Origin: Capra hircus
Lineage: Eukaryota > Chordata > Mammalia > Artiodactyla > Bovidae
Assembly (NCBI RefSeq): GCF_001704415.2
Contig: NC_030822.1
Span: 54,181,345 to 54,245,344, forward strand
Direction: 5' to 3'
Length of the DNA stretch: 64,000 nucleotides
How positions within the stretch are numbered: the first letter of the stretch is position 1; the number at the start of each line of letters is the position of its first letter. The translations under genes and the position numbers were made by a program. The notes below the pieces were generated by a model, which saw only the letters and a program-made list of their open reading frames with translations, was not told the origin of the DNA and searched no databases. Shown here piece by piece: positions 1 through 11,610 of this stretch.

Positions 1-217
1 GATCATGGAAAAGGGAAGACAATTCAGAAAGGGCCAAAGAGCAATACAACTCACCTTAGCTCGGTGCCATACCTCTGGCTTCTAAATCCCCAGACCTAGA
101 GTCGGAATCAATCGCCTTGAAGTCTGGAACAGCCTTGAGTTCTGTTAAGTTACCCACAGACATTCCTACTGGGCAAACCTATCCCTTCATGTTGTTAGGG
201 GTCTATACTTATGATTC

Positions 218-270
218 ATAGGGTCGCAAAGAGTCGGACACAACTGAGCGACTGAACTGAACTGAACTAA
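218..270 (+). repeat. BovB/Bov-A 3' end fragment
   Basis: The stretch reads 'gggtcgcaaagagtcggaca' followed by 'caactgagcgactgaactga' and a repeated actga tail. This is the 3' terminus shared by BovB LINEs and derived SINEs in ruminants. Only about 50 bp is left. Confidence 0.8.
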
Positions 271-2724
271 GAGTCATGTCAGGACAGTGTCTGAAACAGA
301 CCACAGGCCGCAGAGAAGAGCAGTTAAACCCTGAGTTTTAGCATCTGGCCAAGCCAGCTGTGAATCTGGGCATAATCACTGTGACTTCTCTGGGTTTTCT
401 TGGGCTCTGTATCTCACGTTCCTGCTGTACAAAAATGAGAGTCACGAGAGCACCTTACCTGTTATATTTTGTATCAAAAGTAGGGCAGATGACGTGTGTA
501 ACGCAACCAGTATGGTACCTGGCACCCAGTAGGCCAACAGAGATTCAGCCACCAGTTTTGGTTTTAATGGGAGACCCTCCAGGGTACGTGTAGGAAAGGC
601 TGATGAAAGCAGTGCCCAGTGTGCGGTCTGCCCTGCATCTCCCTGGAGGCCCCGCCTTTAAGAGTCATAGTTTCTTTATCGCTTGCCAAACCCGTGTTCA
701 GCTCAGCACAAGACGGGGAAGCCCCGGCCATCGATCGGAGCTCAGGGAGCTCCGGGCGCCGGAATCCCCGCCCTGGGGAGCTGCTTCCCTCACACTATCA
801 AAAAGCACTTTGTCCTTAATAAAACCAGGCAATCAATCTACATCCCTCAGCCAGGGAGAGGAGAACACTGCTAATTCTGCCTGCGTGAGGCGAGAGGAAT
901 AGTAGGCACCTCGCGGAACTAGCCTGGCTCTTTGATCCTTATCTCCCCACTGTCAGCAGGAAAAAAAGAGCTCAAACTCTCAGCCTTTTCTTTTTTTTTT
1001 TTTTGGTTTTTGCTCTTTTCCTCTAAGTTAAAGGATTACACTGGGCAAGCGTGGCTGTATCTTTGGGCCCATGGTTCCTCTGTGTCAATGAGGCAGACGT
1101 GGGTGATGGGAGATGTGGTGATCAGGAGGTGGGAGATGTGTGGGGAGAAACAGTTCACATCAGGCTGTCCCTGATGTCCTGGGGTCCTGGGCAAGTCACC
1201 TCCCCCCACCCCCCAGACCTGCATTTTTCCGGGCCGTCCGTCCTCACTTCACAGCCCAGGCAGGAGCTACATAAGCGTGTTTTGTAAAAATCCAGGGCAG
1301 CCTCATGAGCACGTGCAGCAGCAGATCACACGCTCAGCCACCCACATTCACAGGAGTGTCCACCTCTGGCCCCTCTTCCAAGGGATGCCGGCAGCTCCGC
1401 ACTCCTTGTCACTTGTGGGCAGAATCTGGCCCTTGATCCTCCCACCCCCTCGCCTTGTCCTGTTTCAGCCGCTTTGTCACTTGGCTCCGCCTCCTTCCAT
1501 AGTAAGGCGCACGCACGGGGTTCTCCCTAGGTCTGCGTCCGCCCCGACCCACAAACTCCTCCGGGTTTTTCCCTCTCACTGCGCCTCCCTCATCTGCCGC
1601 CTGTGACACAGTCTCTCTGCCCTGCTCATCCAGCCCTCTGCCCTCTCCTCCTCCAACCTCCCCACAGGCTGCTGTTCAGCTGCGCCCCCACGCCCTCTGC
1701 ACACCTGGGGTCCCCCAAACCATCACCCACAGGTGCTGCCTCTGATGGCCCTTTCTTCACACCCTTTCTCCATCACAATGCCTCCTTCTCTTTCCACTTC
1801 TGCTCTCCCCAGTGACCCACCAGCCACTCTAAAGGCCCCTACACCACCCTAAAAGCCAGCAGGAGAGGGGGAAGCAGGGGCTGGGGCATTTGAGGTCCAA
1901 GGGCAGTCAGTGTGGAGGCTGAGTGTGGCCAGGGCCTCTGCTGGAGGTTGAAGGTCTGACTGCTTTTCAGTGGTGTCCTCAATCATTCACACAGCGCCCG
2001 GCTGCCAGAAGAGGCTCCTGTGACCATGGGGCACTGCCGGGGGTGGGAGGGGGACAGGAAAGGGGCCAAGAGCTCCCAACCTTCTTTGGGAACTTCCGCT
2101 GTGCCTCCTGCTGCTTTTCTGTGGGCACATTGCTCCAGGCAACCCACGCTCAGCTCTTCCCGGAGAACATCCTTCCCCCCTACCCCCACCTCCACCTCCT
2201 CTGCCCTCTTCCTCCTTCATTGTCCCTCAACCTCTCCCACCTCCCCACAGGACACAGGTAGATGGGGAAAAACCCACAGGATCTGAGTGCGTGGGTCACA
2301 CAAGGGATTGCCAGGGCAAAGCACTTCCTGGTCATCCCTCAGTCCATCTCCGACAGCCCGCACCAACGCTCCCCCACTCACCTGCAGGCTAGCTACGGAA
2401 AAACCTGCCATTTGCTAAGTCAATGGCACGGCTTTTCTTGATGCCTCTAACACTCTCAGGAAAATGTTGCCCCTATACGGCTCCACATTGTCAGACCTCA
2501 CACTCGTGTGACCTGTCAGAGAGCAAACTGAACTTCATCCCCACATTAGCCAAATAGAAGTAAGAAAGTAATACAGCAAAGGGACATACATCATAAAAAG
2601 CATTCATGGGTCAAACTGGACATTTGTGGTTGGCCTCTGTTGGAAAGTGTCCTCACCATTGACCCTGATGGTTGCCAATGATAACAGAGGCTCTCTGGGC
2701 CCACATTAAATAATCCATAAAACT

Positions 2725-2965
2725 CTGTGGATTAGAGCACAGACTTTAGAACCAGACAAACCGGGGTTCAAACTCCAATTCTGCCACTTGATGGTTGTGG
2801 GATCTTGGATAAGAAATGGTCTCTGTAAGCCCCAGATTCCTCCTCTGTAAGTTTGAAGCTATAATGCCATTTATTCATTGGTGAAATTCAAGTGAGACAC
2901 GCACTTAGAACATTAACACAGTACCTGGCACAAAACTCACATCCAGTAATCATTAGCAATCATTA
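2725..2965 (+). repeat. MIR SINE
   Basis: The order 'attagagcacagacttta', 'ggttcaaactcc', 'tctgccacttgatggttgtg', 'agattcctcctctgtaa' and 'cagtacctggcacaaa' follows the MIR consensus through its tRNA-like head and core. Confidence 0.75.
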
Positions 2966-3084
2966 GTTTTAGGTGCTGAAGATCTAGTGATGGATAAAAT
3001 GGAGATGCTATCCTCAGGCAATTTAGAATCTTGAAGAGGACATAGACATATACCCCAAATAGCTATGGCATGAAGCGATAGGAA

Positions 3085-3294
3085 AGTGTGAAAGTGTTAG
3101 TCACTCAGTCATGTCTGACTCTTTGTGACCCCCTTGGACTGTAGTCCACCAGGCTCCTTTGTCCATGGAATTCTCCAGGCAAAGATTACTGTATTGGGTA
3201 GCCATTCCCTTCACCAGGTCTTCCCAACCAGGATCTAACCCAAGTCTCCAGCATTGCAGGCAGATTCTTTACCATCTGAGCCACCAGGAAAGCC
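3085..3294 (-). repeat. Bov-tA SINE
   Basis: Reverse-strand ruminant SINE: 'gtgttagtcactcagtcatg' at the left and the tRNA-related head 'ttctttaccatctgagccac' at the right. It is full length at about 210 bp. Confidence 0.9.
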
Positions 3295-4077
3295 ATTAAG
3301 TGCCTTAAAAAGCTACAAACAAGGGGATACAAAGAGAATCAGGATCAATTTTAATTTGGGTAGCCATTAAGGGAATATTAAGAAAAGTTCCACAAAAGGA
3401 GCAGTTGCTAAGTAGGACTTGAAGGATGAGAAGGATGTTGACAAGAACCAAAGGAAGCCAAGGTCTTTCCATTCCAGGATGAGGACAAAGTATTGCAAGA
3501 GTGTGGAAGGCAGACAAGCCCATGCATTCCAGGTGGAACTTAGGGTTTCTGGTGGAGAGTGAAGGGAGGATAGGCAGGGAGAATACACATGAGGTGCTTG
3601 TGGGTTTTGGAAGCAAAAGGTTTTCTTTCTATGCTGTGTTGACTCTTGATATCAGGCACCAAACCAGAGTTGCAGAAGCCCAGGGGTCTGGTGCAGGTTG
3701 GGATTCCAGAACTGGTTCTTGGAGAATTCCTTTCCTCAAGGCCCCAGATCTCTAAGAATTTGTTAGAGGAAGCAAAAGGCTTTCCTAGTCCCTGGATACG
3801 CTTGTTGGCAACCATCCAGGCCCAGCTGGTCCCCAGTCCTCCCTGACCCCCAGAATGTGGGTGCTGCTGAGGCCATGCGTACCTGAGCATACATCCCAGC
3901 CTCAGCACTGTCACAGCACAGTACTTGACAGTTTACAAAGCCCATACCCAGCCTGTGATGTTGGCGCACAGTAGTCCTTCTCAGGAAAGGAAAGATCCCA
4001 GATCAAAGTGACTGAGTGATAAAATCCCATCTGAGACAGGTGCTTGCTTCTATGGACTCATGTTTTGATAGAGAGAG

Positions 4078-4262
4078 CACAGACCAAGAGATGGAAGACT
4101 GGTTGCTGATCCCGGCTCTGTGACTCACTGGCTCTGTATCCATGAGCCATCCTTTCCCTTCTCTGGGCGTCAGTTTCCTCATCTGTACAGTGACCCCTGC
4201 ACTAGAATCTAGGGCATAGCTGATCCCAGGGTCCCCATCAGCTCAGACAGTCTGTGATTCTA
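4078..4262 (+). repeat. MIR SINE
   Basis: 'gagagcacagaccaagagat', 'ggctctgtgactcactggct' and 'cagtttcctcatctgtacag' follow the MIR consensus order. The copy is degenerate. Confidence 0.65.
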
Positions 4263-4805
4263 GCTATGTGCATGGTCCTTTTAGGGCACCAGACCACCTC
4301 CCAGAACTTGGTTGAAAATAAATGTAATTAACAGATGAAAATACTGCATCCATGGGACTACCTTTTATCTCCCTGTTAAAATGTAAAATGAAACAAGAAA
4401 GATAATGACCAAAAGGAGGAGGAGGCAGTCCCCCTCCATCTGACAGTGGGGCAAAAGTAAAGCATCTTCAGAGAGAATGCTTCACCAAGAGGCAGGGACA
4501 AAGAAAGGCCGCTTAGTCTGAGGTGCAAGAGCCGGCTGTGTTCTGATACTACTGCTGCATGGGACTCAGTTGTCCCTTTGTGCCACAGGTTACCTGACTA
4601 GACAGGTTCTGTTACACCCCCAGACTCCCCTCCACTCTGTGAAGGCTCCAGTGATGGGCCCAAGGCAAAGCCCACAGCCGATTAAACCTATAAGGGCTCT
4701 TTGTTTGGTCTGGGTTTTGATTTGTTTGTTTAGCAAAATGTCAGACCAATTAAAGCCAGATCCAAGAGCCCTCCAGAGCTCACAGGCAGCTGCAGAACCA
4801 CAGAA

Positions 4806-4863
4806 TTCAAGAGGGAGGAGAGGAGGAGCCAAGTGGGGAGAAGGGGGGAGTGGAGGGAGGGGG
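4806..4863 (+). repeat. Purine-rich (GGAG)n-like tract
   Basis: About 58 bp is almost entirely G and A on the + strand, with several GGG/GGGG runs. It is a low-complexity polypurine stretch. Confidence 0.7.
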
Positions 4864-5604
4864 ACCCACCCTGGTGGAAGGAAGTCCTGGGCCTGGGTAG
4901 ACCAGGTCATCCAGCAGTTGACCATTGGTGCAGAGGCTGGGATGCAGAACCTTGGAAAGACAATTGTGTATCCAGTGACCTGAGATGTTCCTAATTTCAC
5001 ATTTGCTCAAAGGTAACTCCTTCTGTTGGGCAGAAGCAGCCCCTCCCTTGGACCTGGTGGCCAGGGCTCCTGCTCTAGAGCTTCTTCTGCCCTCCTCAGC
5101 CCCTACCCTTCCCACGGGGCAAGGAACCTATGACCAAAGGACACGGCTGTCCAGAACCCACTCCTCCCTTTCTCGACCATGCTCCAGGCACCCAGGCTGG
5201 AGACATCCCGTCACCAGGCCAGGCTCCCTCCTACAGCCCCCACTGAACCCTGGTCAGGAGGTCCCAGCCTGAGCACACCCACCCTATGCAGGACCCAGGG
5301 AGGCCAAAATGAGTAGCCATAGCTTAGCAGACAGGAGGATCCTGACCAGGGAGACAAGAGTCCCGACTTCCCGTCCCCATGTGCCCCCACTGCTTCCAGA
5401 TAAACTGGGGTCAGTCCCTCTCTCTCCCTGAGGCTCAGATTGCTCCTCTGTTCAGAGTAGTCATGACCTTTCTCTCCCTTTGCCTCAGCCCCTGAGGCGT
5501 TAACAGAGCTCAACAAGTGAGTGATACTTGCTGTGCCAGTGAAGACCCAGTGGGGCGTGTGAGCACAGCTCCAGAACCTACCTTGCAGAAGCCCTTGGTG
5601 TTTC

Positions 5605-5775
5605 AGGGCAGTGGTCACCAACTTTTTTGGCCCCAGGGACCGCTTTCATGGAAGACAGTTTTTCCATGGACTGGGGCCAGGGGGTGGTTTCAGAATGATT
5701 CAAGCATATTACATTTATTGTACACTTTATTTCCATCATTTTTACATCGTCAGCTGGTCTTAGACCCCAGGGGTT
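5605..5775 (+). repeat. Old interspersed repeat, family not assigned
   Basis: 'gcagtggtcaccaacttttt' followed by 'ggaccgctttcatggaagac' and 'tacatttattgtacacttta' matches a widespread mammalian repeat that I recognise by sequence but cannot name with certainty (probably a DNA-transposon remnant). It is followed at 5777-5835 by a short reverse Bov-tA fragment ('gctcagtcgtgtcctacaac'). Confidence 0.55.
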
Positions 5776-6184
5776 GCACGCTCAGTCGTGTCCTACAACT
5801 CTTGCAGGCCCATGGACTGTAGCCCCCACTCCTTGCATTCCCTGCCCTTTGTCCCCACCAGCCCTCAGGACGCCATCAGGCTCCTGTCTGGGCCTCTCAG
5901 GTCTACAGAGACTTGAGACCTGCAAAGTCAAGATTCTGAGAAAACTTCCTCCTGCTCCTGTGATTCACGCTCAGGCCTGCCACTCCCACAGGCAGCGGGT
6001 GCCCACCCCAGGGCCAGGTGCTGTCCACAGCGCTGACAGTGTGATAGGGGTGAGCTCCCCACAGGGCAAGGGCAGTAACGCCCACAACCTCCCACCTCAA
6101 GCAGCCCCTCCAGCTCCACGGGGACTGGCTGTGACTGTCCTCCTGGACTCAGCTTAGGGAATTTCTGTCACACGCTGGAACCTT

Positions 6185-6835
6185 GTATTTGCTCCCTAGA
6201 GCCGCTGTAACAGAGTTCCACAAACCAGGTAGCTTAAAAGAACAGAATTATATTCTCCCACAGTTCTGGAAGGCTCAAAATTCCAGGTGCCGGTAGGGCT
6301 GTGCTGTCTCTGCAGGCTCTAAGGGAACCTGTTTTTCTAGCCTCTGCCGGTGGCTGCCAGCCATCCTTGGCATCGCTCCCCCAGATGGGAGTCTCTGCCT
6401 GCATCTCCCTGGGTGTCTTCACACCAGCTTCCCTCTGTGTGTGTCTCCCCTCTCCTTCTTATAAGGACACCAGTCATAGTGAACTATGGGCCCTTCCTAC
6501 TCCAGGAAGACATCTCTTTAAAAAATATCTATTTATGTGTATTTACTTGGCTGCGCGGGGTCTTAGCTGTGGCACACAGGGTCTTCCATCTTTGTCGTGG
6601 CACACGGGATCTTTAGTTGCAGCATGTGGGATCTAGTTCCCTGACCAGGGATCGAAGTCGAGGACCCCTGCAGTGTGGGAGCCTGGAGTCTGAGCCACTG
6701 GACCGCCAGGGAAGTCACAAGACATTACTAATAGTTGATATCTACAAAGATCCTATTTCCAAATAAGGCCATGTTCACAGGTACCAGAGTCTAGGACTCG
6801 AGATATCTTTGGGGGGAACATGAGTCAAACCACAA
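6185..6835 (+). repeat. Old interspersed repeat split by a CHR-2 SINE
   Basis: The left part (6185-6506) reads 'agccgctgtaacagagttcc' and 'ggacaccagtcatagtgaac'. The right part (6726-6835) continues with 'cctatttccaaataaggcca'. Together they form one common mammalian repeat whose family name I cannot assign. A younger SINE sits between the parts. Confidence 0.65.
6514..6718 (-). mobile_element. CHR-2-type SINE (tRNA-derived)
   Basis: Reverse-strand copy: T-rich left end, 'ttggctgcgcggggtctt', and the right end 'gaccgccagggaagtc', which is the complement of the CHR-2 5' head. It is flanked by the 7-bp target-site duplication aagacat (6507-6513 and 6719-6725), so it is a retrotransposition into the older repeat around it. 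Confidence 0.85.
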
Positions 6836-7009
6836 CAATCCCCAGGCCCAGTGGTTTAGTGTTCACAGCTGCTTCCTAGAACTCTGGGAGCAGAAGTGCC
6901 CTCCTTTTCAGGATGCCACCACTGCCCTTGTCTGAATACACCCAGCCTCCTCACCAAAACTCTTGGTCGAGCGAGAGCTGACGAGCCCAGCCTCCCCTGT
7001 GCATTAGCC

Positions 7010-7215
7010 CTAGAGCAGGGGTCAGCAAACGGCCAATGGCCATATCTGGCCAGCTGCCCCTTTTGCTGGAGCACAGCCGTGCCCATCCTTCACACCCTAT
7101 TACCTGTGGCTGCTTTCAGAGCTACAGCCACTGAATTGAGTCACTGAAACACAGACCTGTGGCCTGCAAAGCTTAGCATATGTGTAAGTACTATGGGTCT
7201 TTTGCAGGAAAGTTT
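7010..7215 (+). repeat. DNA-transposon-like repeat, family not assigned
   Basis: 'gcaggggtcagcaaacggcc', 'ctggagcacagccgtgccca' and 'gacctgtggcctgcaaagct' follow a common hAT-type mammalian repeat. I give no family name because I cannot compare it with a library. Confidence 0.55.
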
Positions 7216-7269
7216 AGGGTATTCACAACAATGACCCCAAAATACTACCTTCTGAGTAATTAAAGAAAG

Positions 7270-7475
7270 ATGGGGCAATGTCTCCTTTTACCTCTGAAAG
7301 GATTCTGATGTTCAGGCTCATTTCAGAGTTGAGTGTTTTCTCATCTCTAAGGTGGGGATAAAAGTACTACCCACCCCCTTGGGTTGGAGCTGGTGGATTT
7401 AATGAAATAATTCAAATAGAGCATTAACCAGGGTGCATAGCACATAATGAACATTCAATAAACATCAGCTATTTT
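7270..7475 (+). repeat. MIR SINE, 3' part
   Basis: 'ctcatctctaaggtggggat', 'gcatagcacataatgaacat' and 'tcaataaacatcagctatt' correspond to the core and 3' end of MIR. Confidence 0.65.
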
Positions 7476-8882
7476 CATCATTGCTCTCATTTTCCTGTTA
7501 TTCTGGGGAGTGTAGAAGACCAAAGGTGAGGGAAAACCAGGTCTCACCCTCACATGAGGAAACGAGCCCCCACCTCCTGACCCCTGACCCTGTGCTTCTG
7601 CTCAGCAAGCAGCCAAGAGAGGGACTGACTGATCCATTTTCTGGCTGGAGAAAGCGAGGCCTGGTGAGTTTGAAGGCCTTGGCCAGCCCACCAGGCAGCA
7701 GAAACAGGGCTGCAATCCAAATGTCAAAGGCTCCACGGTTCTCCATGACCCGCACCTCACCCCCTTCAACACACACGCTGTTTGTCAGTTCTGTGCCCCA
7801 TGCACACGGGCAGTGGATGGCTAGGGTCCCCCCCGGCACCTCCCCACCAGCTCTTGGAGCCAAGGCTGATTGCTTCCATGCAATTTGAATTAATCTCATG
7901 CTTCAGGTGGAGCTTGGCTAATCAGGGGAGACAAGAAGCCGAAGTGGGTGCAATCAAATTAACAACGCTAGGCCCTGGCTCTTTAAGAAGGAGAAAACAA
8001 AGCCAGAAGGCACCTCCCCCCACCCCAACCAGCTCCTCCCTGGGGAAGCCTGGCACGGCTGCCAGGGCTGAGCAGAGCTTCTCCCACCCTACCCCACCCT
8101 GGGCCGACCACCCCACGCGCCAACAATGCCCCTTTGTGGCAGCTTATCTCACACCGCCAAACAGCCTGTGGTTCTTGTCGGCATCTTGTTAACAAGGAGC
8201 AGAGACACAAGCCTTTGCGGGGAGGGGGGGAAGTGGGCTGAGTTGGGGGGAAGGAGGGGCCCACTCACCTCGAATGGGTGAATGGGTGCCTGTATTCCTT
8301 TCAGAAACAAAAGGAGATGCGAGCCTCCCAGCTGGGGAGGAGGGCCTGCAGAACTCTCTTGAGCCTTCAGGGCATGTGCTGTCCCCTGGAGAAGGAGTCC
8401 ATCCAGAAAAGCATTTTAACATGTCAGAGAGTGCATCCTTTTTAGCAAAAAAAAAAAAAAACACTACGGGGCTCCTGGAGAGATTTCAGTTAGACTCTCA
8501 GAAGGACTTCCTGAAACAGTCAAGTCAGGTCCTTGGGGTTGATGAAGAGTACCGTGACTTTGCTGCTCTTCCAACCCTCCTGGCCTTGAGGTCGTCCTCC
8601 CTGAGGAGAGGAGGGACCAGAGGGGCATCCACTTGAATGGGGAGGGGAGAACCATCCAGCCCTGTGGTTCTTCCCTCAGACCTTGTGAGTAGCTCCTGAA
8701 GCCCCTCTCCCAGGCCATCCACCTGGAAAAACAGAGCAGCCTAACCCCGGGGTGTCCCGGCTCCCAGACCCATCTGCTTCACCCCCAGTTTGGCTGCACT
8801 TCTCTTCAGGGACGCGGCGGTCTTTGCATGCCCCTTCTGCTCCCCCACCTCCTGCCCTTCTTCAACCAGCGTCACATCAGCG

Positions 8883-9265
8883 GTAAAATCACAGGTGCCC
8901 TGAATCCTGGCTTTGCTGCTCTCTAGCTGTGTGGCCTTGGGCAGTTTACTTCTCTAAGCCTCAGTTTGCCCATCTATAAGTGAAAGTGTTAGACGCTCAG
9001 CCGTGTCCAAACTCTTTGAGACCCCTGCCAGGCTCTTCTGTCCATGGAGTTCTCCAAGCAAGAATACTGAAGGGCGTTGCCATTCCCTTCTCCAGGGGAT
9101 CTTCCCAACTCAGTGATGGAATCAGGGTCTCCTGCATTGTGAGCAGATTCTTTACCATCTGAGTAAAGTGGGAGTAAAAACAGGGTTGTTGTTGTGAGGA
9201 TTAAATGAGTTAATGCATTTGAAGGAATGCAGAATAGTGTCTAGCAAATAGTAAGCCCTCAATAA
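8883..9265 (+). repeat. MIR SINE interrupted by Bov-tA
   Basis: The left half (to about 8980) reads 'gctctctagctgtgtggcct' and 'cctcagtttgcccatctata'. The right half (from about 9164) reads 'gttgtgaggattaaatgagt' and 'agtaagccctcaata'. The halves are contiguous in the MIR consensus and are separated by a 180-bp ruminant SINE. Confidence 0.8.
8981..9163 (-). mobile_element. Bov-tA SINE inserted in MIR
   Basis: Reverse-strand copy: 'gtgttagacgctcagccgtg' at the left and 'cagattctttaccatctgag' at the right. It lies inside a MIR element, so its insertion is younger. Short taagtg/taaagtg sequences flank it and may be a decayed target-site duplication. Confidence 0.85.
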
Positions 9266-9307
9266 CGTAAACTTCCAGGATTATCCTGTACTGGTGCCCC
9301 AAGCTTC

Positions 9308-9465
9308 TTTTTTTTTTAATCTTTAAATACATATTTATTTTATTTATTATTGGCTGCGCCGGGCCTTAGTTGTACCATGCGAGATCTAATTCCCTACCAG
9401 GGATCAAACTCAGGCCCCCTGCATTGGGAGTGTGGAGTCTTAGCCACTGGACCGCCAGGGAAGTC
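9308..9465 (-). mobile_element. CHR-2-type SINE
   Basis: Reverse-strand copy: T-run, 'ttggctgcgccgggccttag', 'ccagggatcaaactcaggcc' and 'gaccgccagggaagtcc'. An 11-bp target-site duplication, ccccaagcttc, is present at 9297-9307 and 9466-9476. Confidence 0.85.
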
Positions 9466-11477
9466 CCCCAAGCTTCCCTTTGAAGCGTAGCATTCCACAC
9501 CCCTTCCCCATTTTATCAGGCTTCTCCCAACAGCTGGTGGCATTCACGTCCTTTTTCTTCCACATCCTCCTTCCCACACGCACTGCTCTTCTCCTCTGGG
9601 TATTGGGAACTGAATCTTCCCTCCCTGGTGATTTGGGGACTGTCAGAAACACCAGCTGAGCTCCAATCACCAGCGGAAGAGAGGGAGGGCCACAGAGACA
9701 GAGAAGGCCAACTCATCGCCTCCCTGACTCCTGCCCCCAGGCCTGGCCAGCCCTGGACTGGCCCCCTGGCCCCGCCCTCCTCCAGTTCTCAGCTTCCAGC
9801 TCTCCCTTTGGAATTCCTCCATGCCATGCCACTCCCACCCAGCTTCCCACTTCTGGGACAATGCCCACGATGGGAGAACAGCCCACCAGGGCAGCAGGAG
9901 AGAAGTCTGGATCAAACCAGAGGAAGGGATGCTGGTGAGCTGTCAGGGGACTTGGGGGGTCTTCTTGGCACTCCCCAGCTGTGTGACTATTTAGACAAAC
10001 CACGTAGCCTCTCTGCGCTTCCATTGCCTCACTGGTACTCTTGGTGCTAAAATCCCCCAGGCCACCTTCTTAACAGGAACATCCTTAATCAGGATGCTCT
10101 TAAACTGCAAAGATCAGCCCAACCCAGCTTATGCATGGGACCCCAGAGAAGGGGGAAGCTGGAGGGGCCAGGGAGAGTCCAAGTAGGTGCAGAGTTTATA
10201 ATCCTCAAAGCAGGGTCCAGGGGCCCTAGGACCCATCCCCAAGCCTGAGGGGCTGGTCAGAAAGTCTGTGGATGCTGGGGGTGAGAGGAAGCAGAGCTGT
10301 CTCCCGGTGTTTTAAAAATCTATCAGCCTCTCACATCAAATTAAAATGTAAATAGCAGCTGGTCTGGGCAGGACCTGGGGGTGACAGGAGCCAGCCTGCG
10401 AGTAATTTCACAGACGGGAAGCGGTTACATCGGATTCTGACAACTGTCTTGTTTCTGAAATTGATTTCCTCTCCCCTCGCCTTGCTGCCCCAGGAGGGCC
10501 CTGGAGCGCGGGGAGGGGGTTGAGTCCGCTGCGGTAGGGCGGGGCAGCCAGTGCCTTTCTCCTCACTGTGGCTCCTGCCAGTAAAGCCCCATCAGGCCCG
10601 GGAGGAGGAAATTTGGGAGTTCTGCAAGGCTCTAAGGCCACAGGAGAGGCGCCCAGGGCCTGGGATCCTGCATCCTTCCCACATATACATGCTAGGTCCT
10701 GAGCAGGTGCTTGTACCCCAGAGAGTCTCACAATCAGAGATGAGGACACGGCAGTATGACATGCACCGTGCCAGGAACGCTTGATGCCCATAGGAGGGGT
10801 ATCTGCAGTGACATGGGTGTCAGGGGAGGGCCTTGGGAGTCATCAGGAAGCCCCTTTGGGTTCTACCAGGGTTTCCCCCATTCTGGCCCAGTGCTGGAGG
10901 TTGGCACCAGGGTTGTAAAGCTCTAATCAGACTGGCCCAGCTCCCCCCAGGACCTCCCACAGGACCCCAGGGAAGAACCCACCCTCCCTACCTAGAGCGG
11001 TTGTGTGTTCAGGGGCAACTCACCCACTTGGGTCTCCCTGATGCCCTCAAGCCTGGCCTCTCCCTGTTGCCCAGTCCCCAGAGAATCTCCCACCACACCC
11101 TTCTTTGTAAAAAGAAATTAAGTTTCCTTGGCTGTTAATTGAATCACACTGCAGGAAAGCAGAGAAGTTGTATCTCATTAAAGCCTCCTGGGTCCTACTG
11201 GGGCTCTGTGTTGCCTCTGTGGCTGCTATTAGCGCTTGTCATGTAGAACTCAGCCCTGTGTGTGTGCAGCACCCCCCACCCTCCTGCCCATCTCTCGCGT
11301 GGAAAGTGAGGCTGGTAAGTCTTACTTCTCACGGTCATTGGTGGTGGTGGTGGCTAGTGAGCCATGAGCCAAGAGGCCAGAGCATCCGTCAGATAGCCTG
11401 CTCCATCGGGGGTACTGTGGGCATAGGGAGGCCGTGGTACTTGGTCAAGAAATACATTGGGACCCAGGCTTTGGAGC

Positions 11478-11575
11478 TGGGGAACAATAACAGTACCTAC
11501 CCCAGATGACTTAATTCATGTAAAGTACTAGAATACTGCCAGCACGCAGTACAAGGACATTCTCAGTAAAAGGCA
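11478..11575 (+). repeat. MIR SINE, 3' part
   Basis: 'gacttaattcatgtaaagta' and 'gaatactgccagcacgcagt' correspond to the MIR 3' half. A TG microsatellite follows directly. Confidence 0.55.
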
Positions 11576-11585
11576 GCCGTAAAAA

Positions 11586-11610
11586 TGTGTGTGTGTGTGT
11601 GTGTGTGTGT
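11586..11610 (+). repeat. (TG)n microsatellite
   Basis: Uninterrupted TG dinucleotide run of about 12 units. Confidence 0.95.

Noticed and set aside
600..800. CpG-richer stretch with a GGAGCTC/GAGCTCC inverted repeat as a promoter
   Set aside because: The segment is short, has few CpGs overall, and no exon or TATA/Inr context follows. It is not supportable as a promoter.
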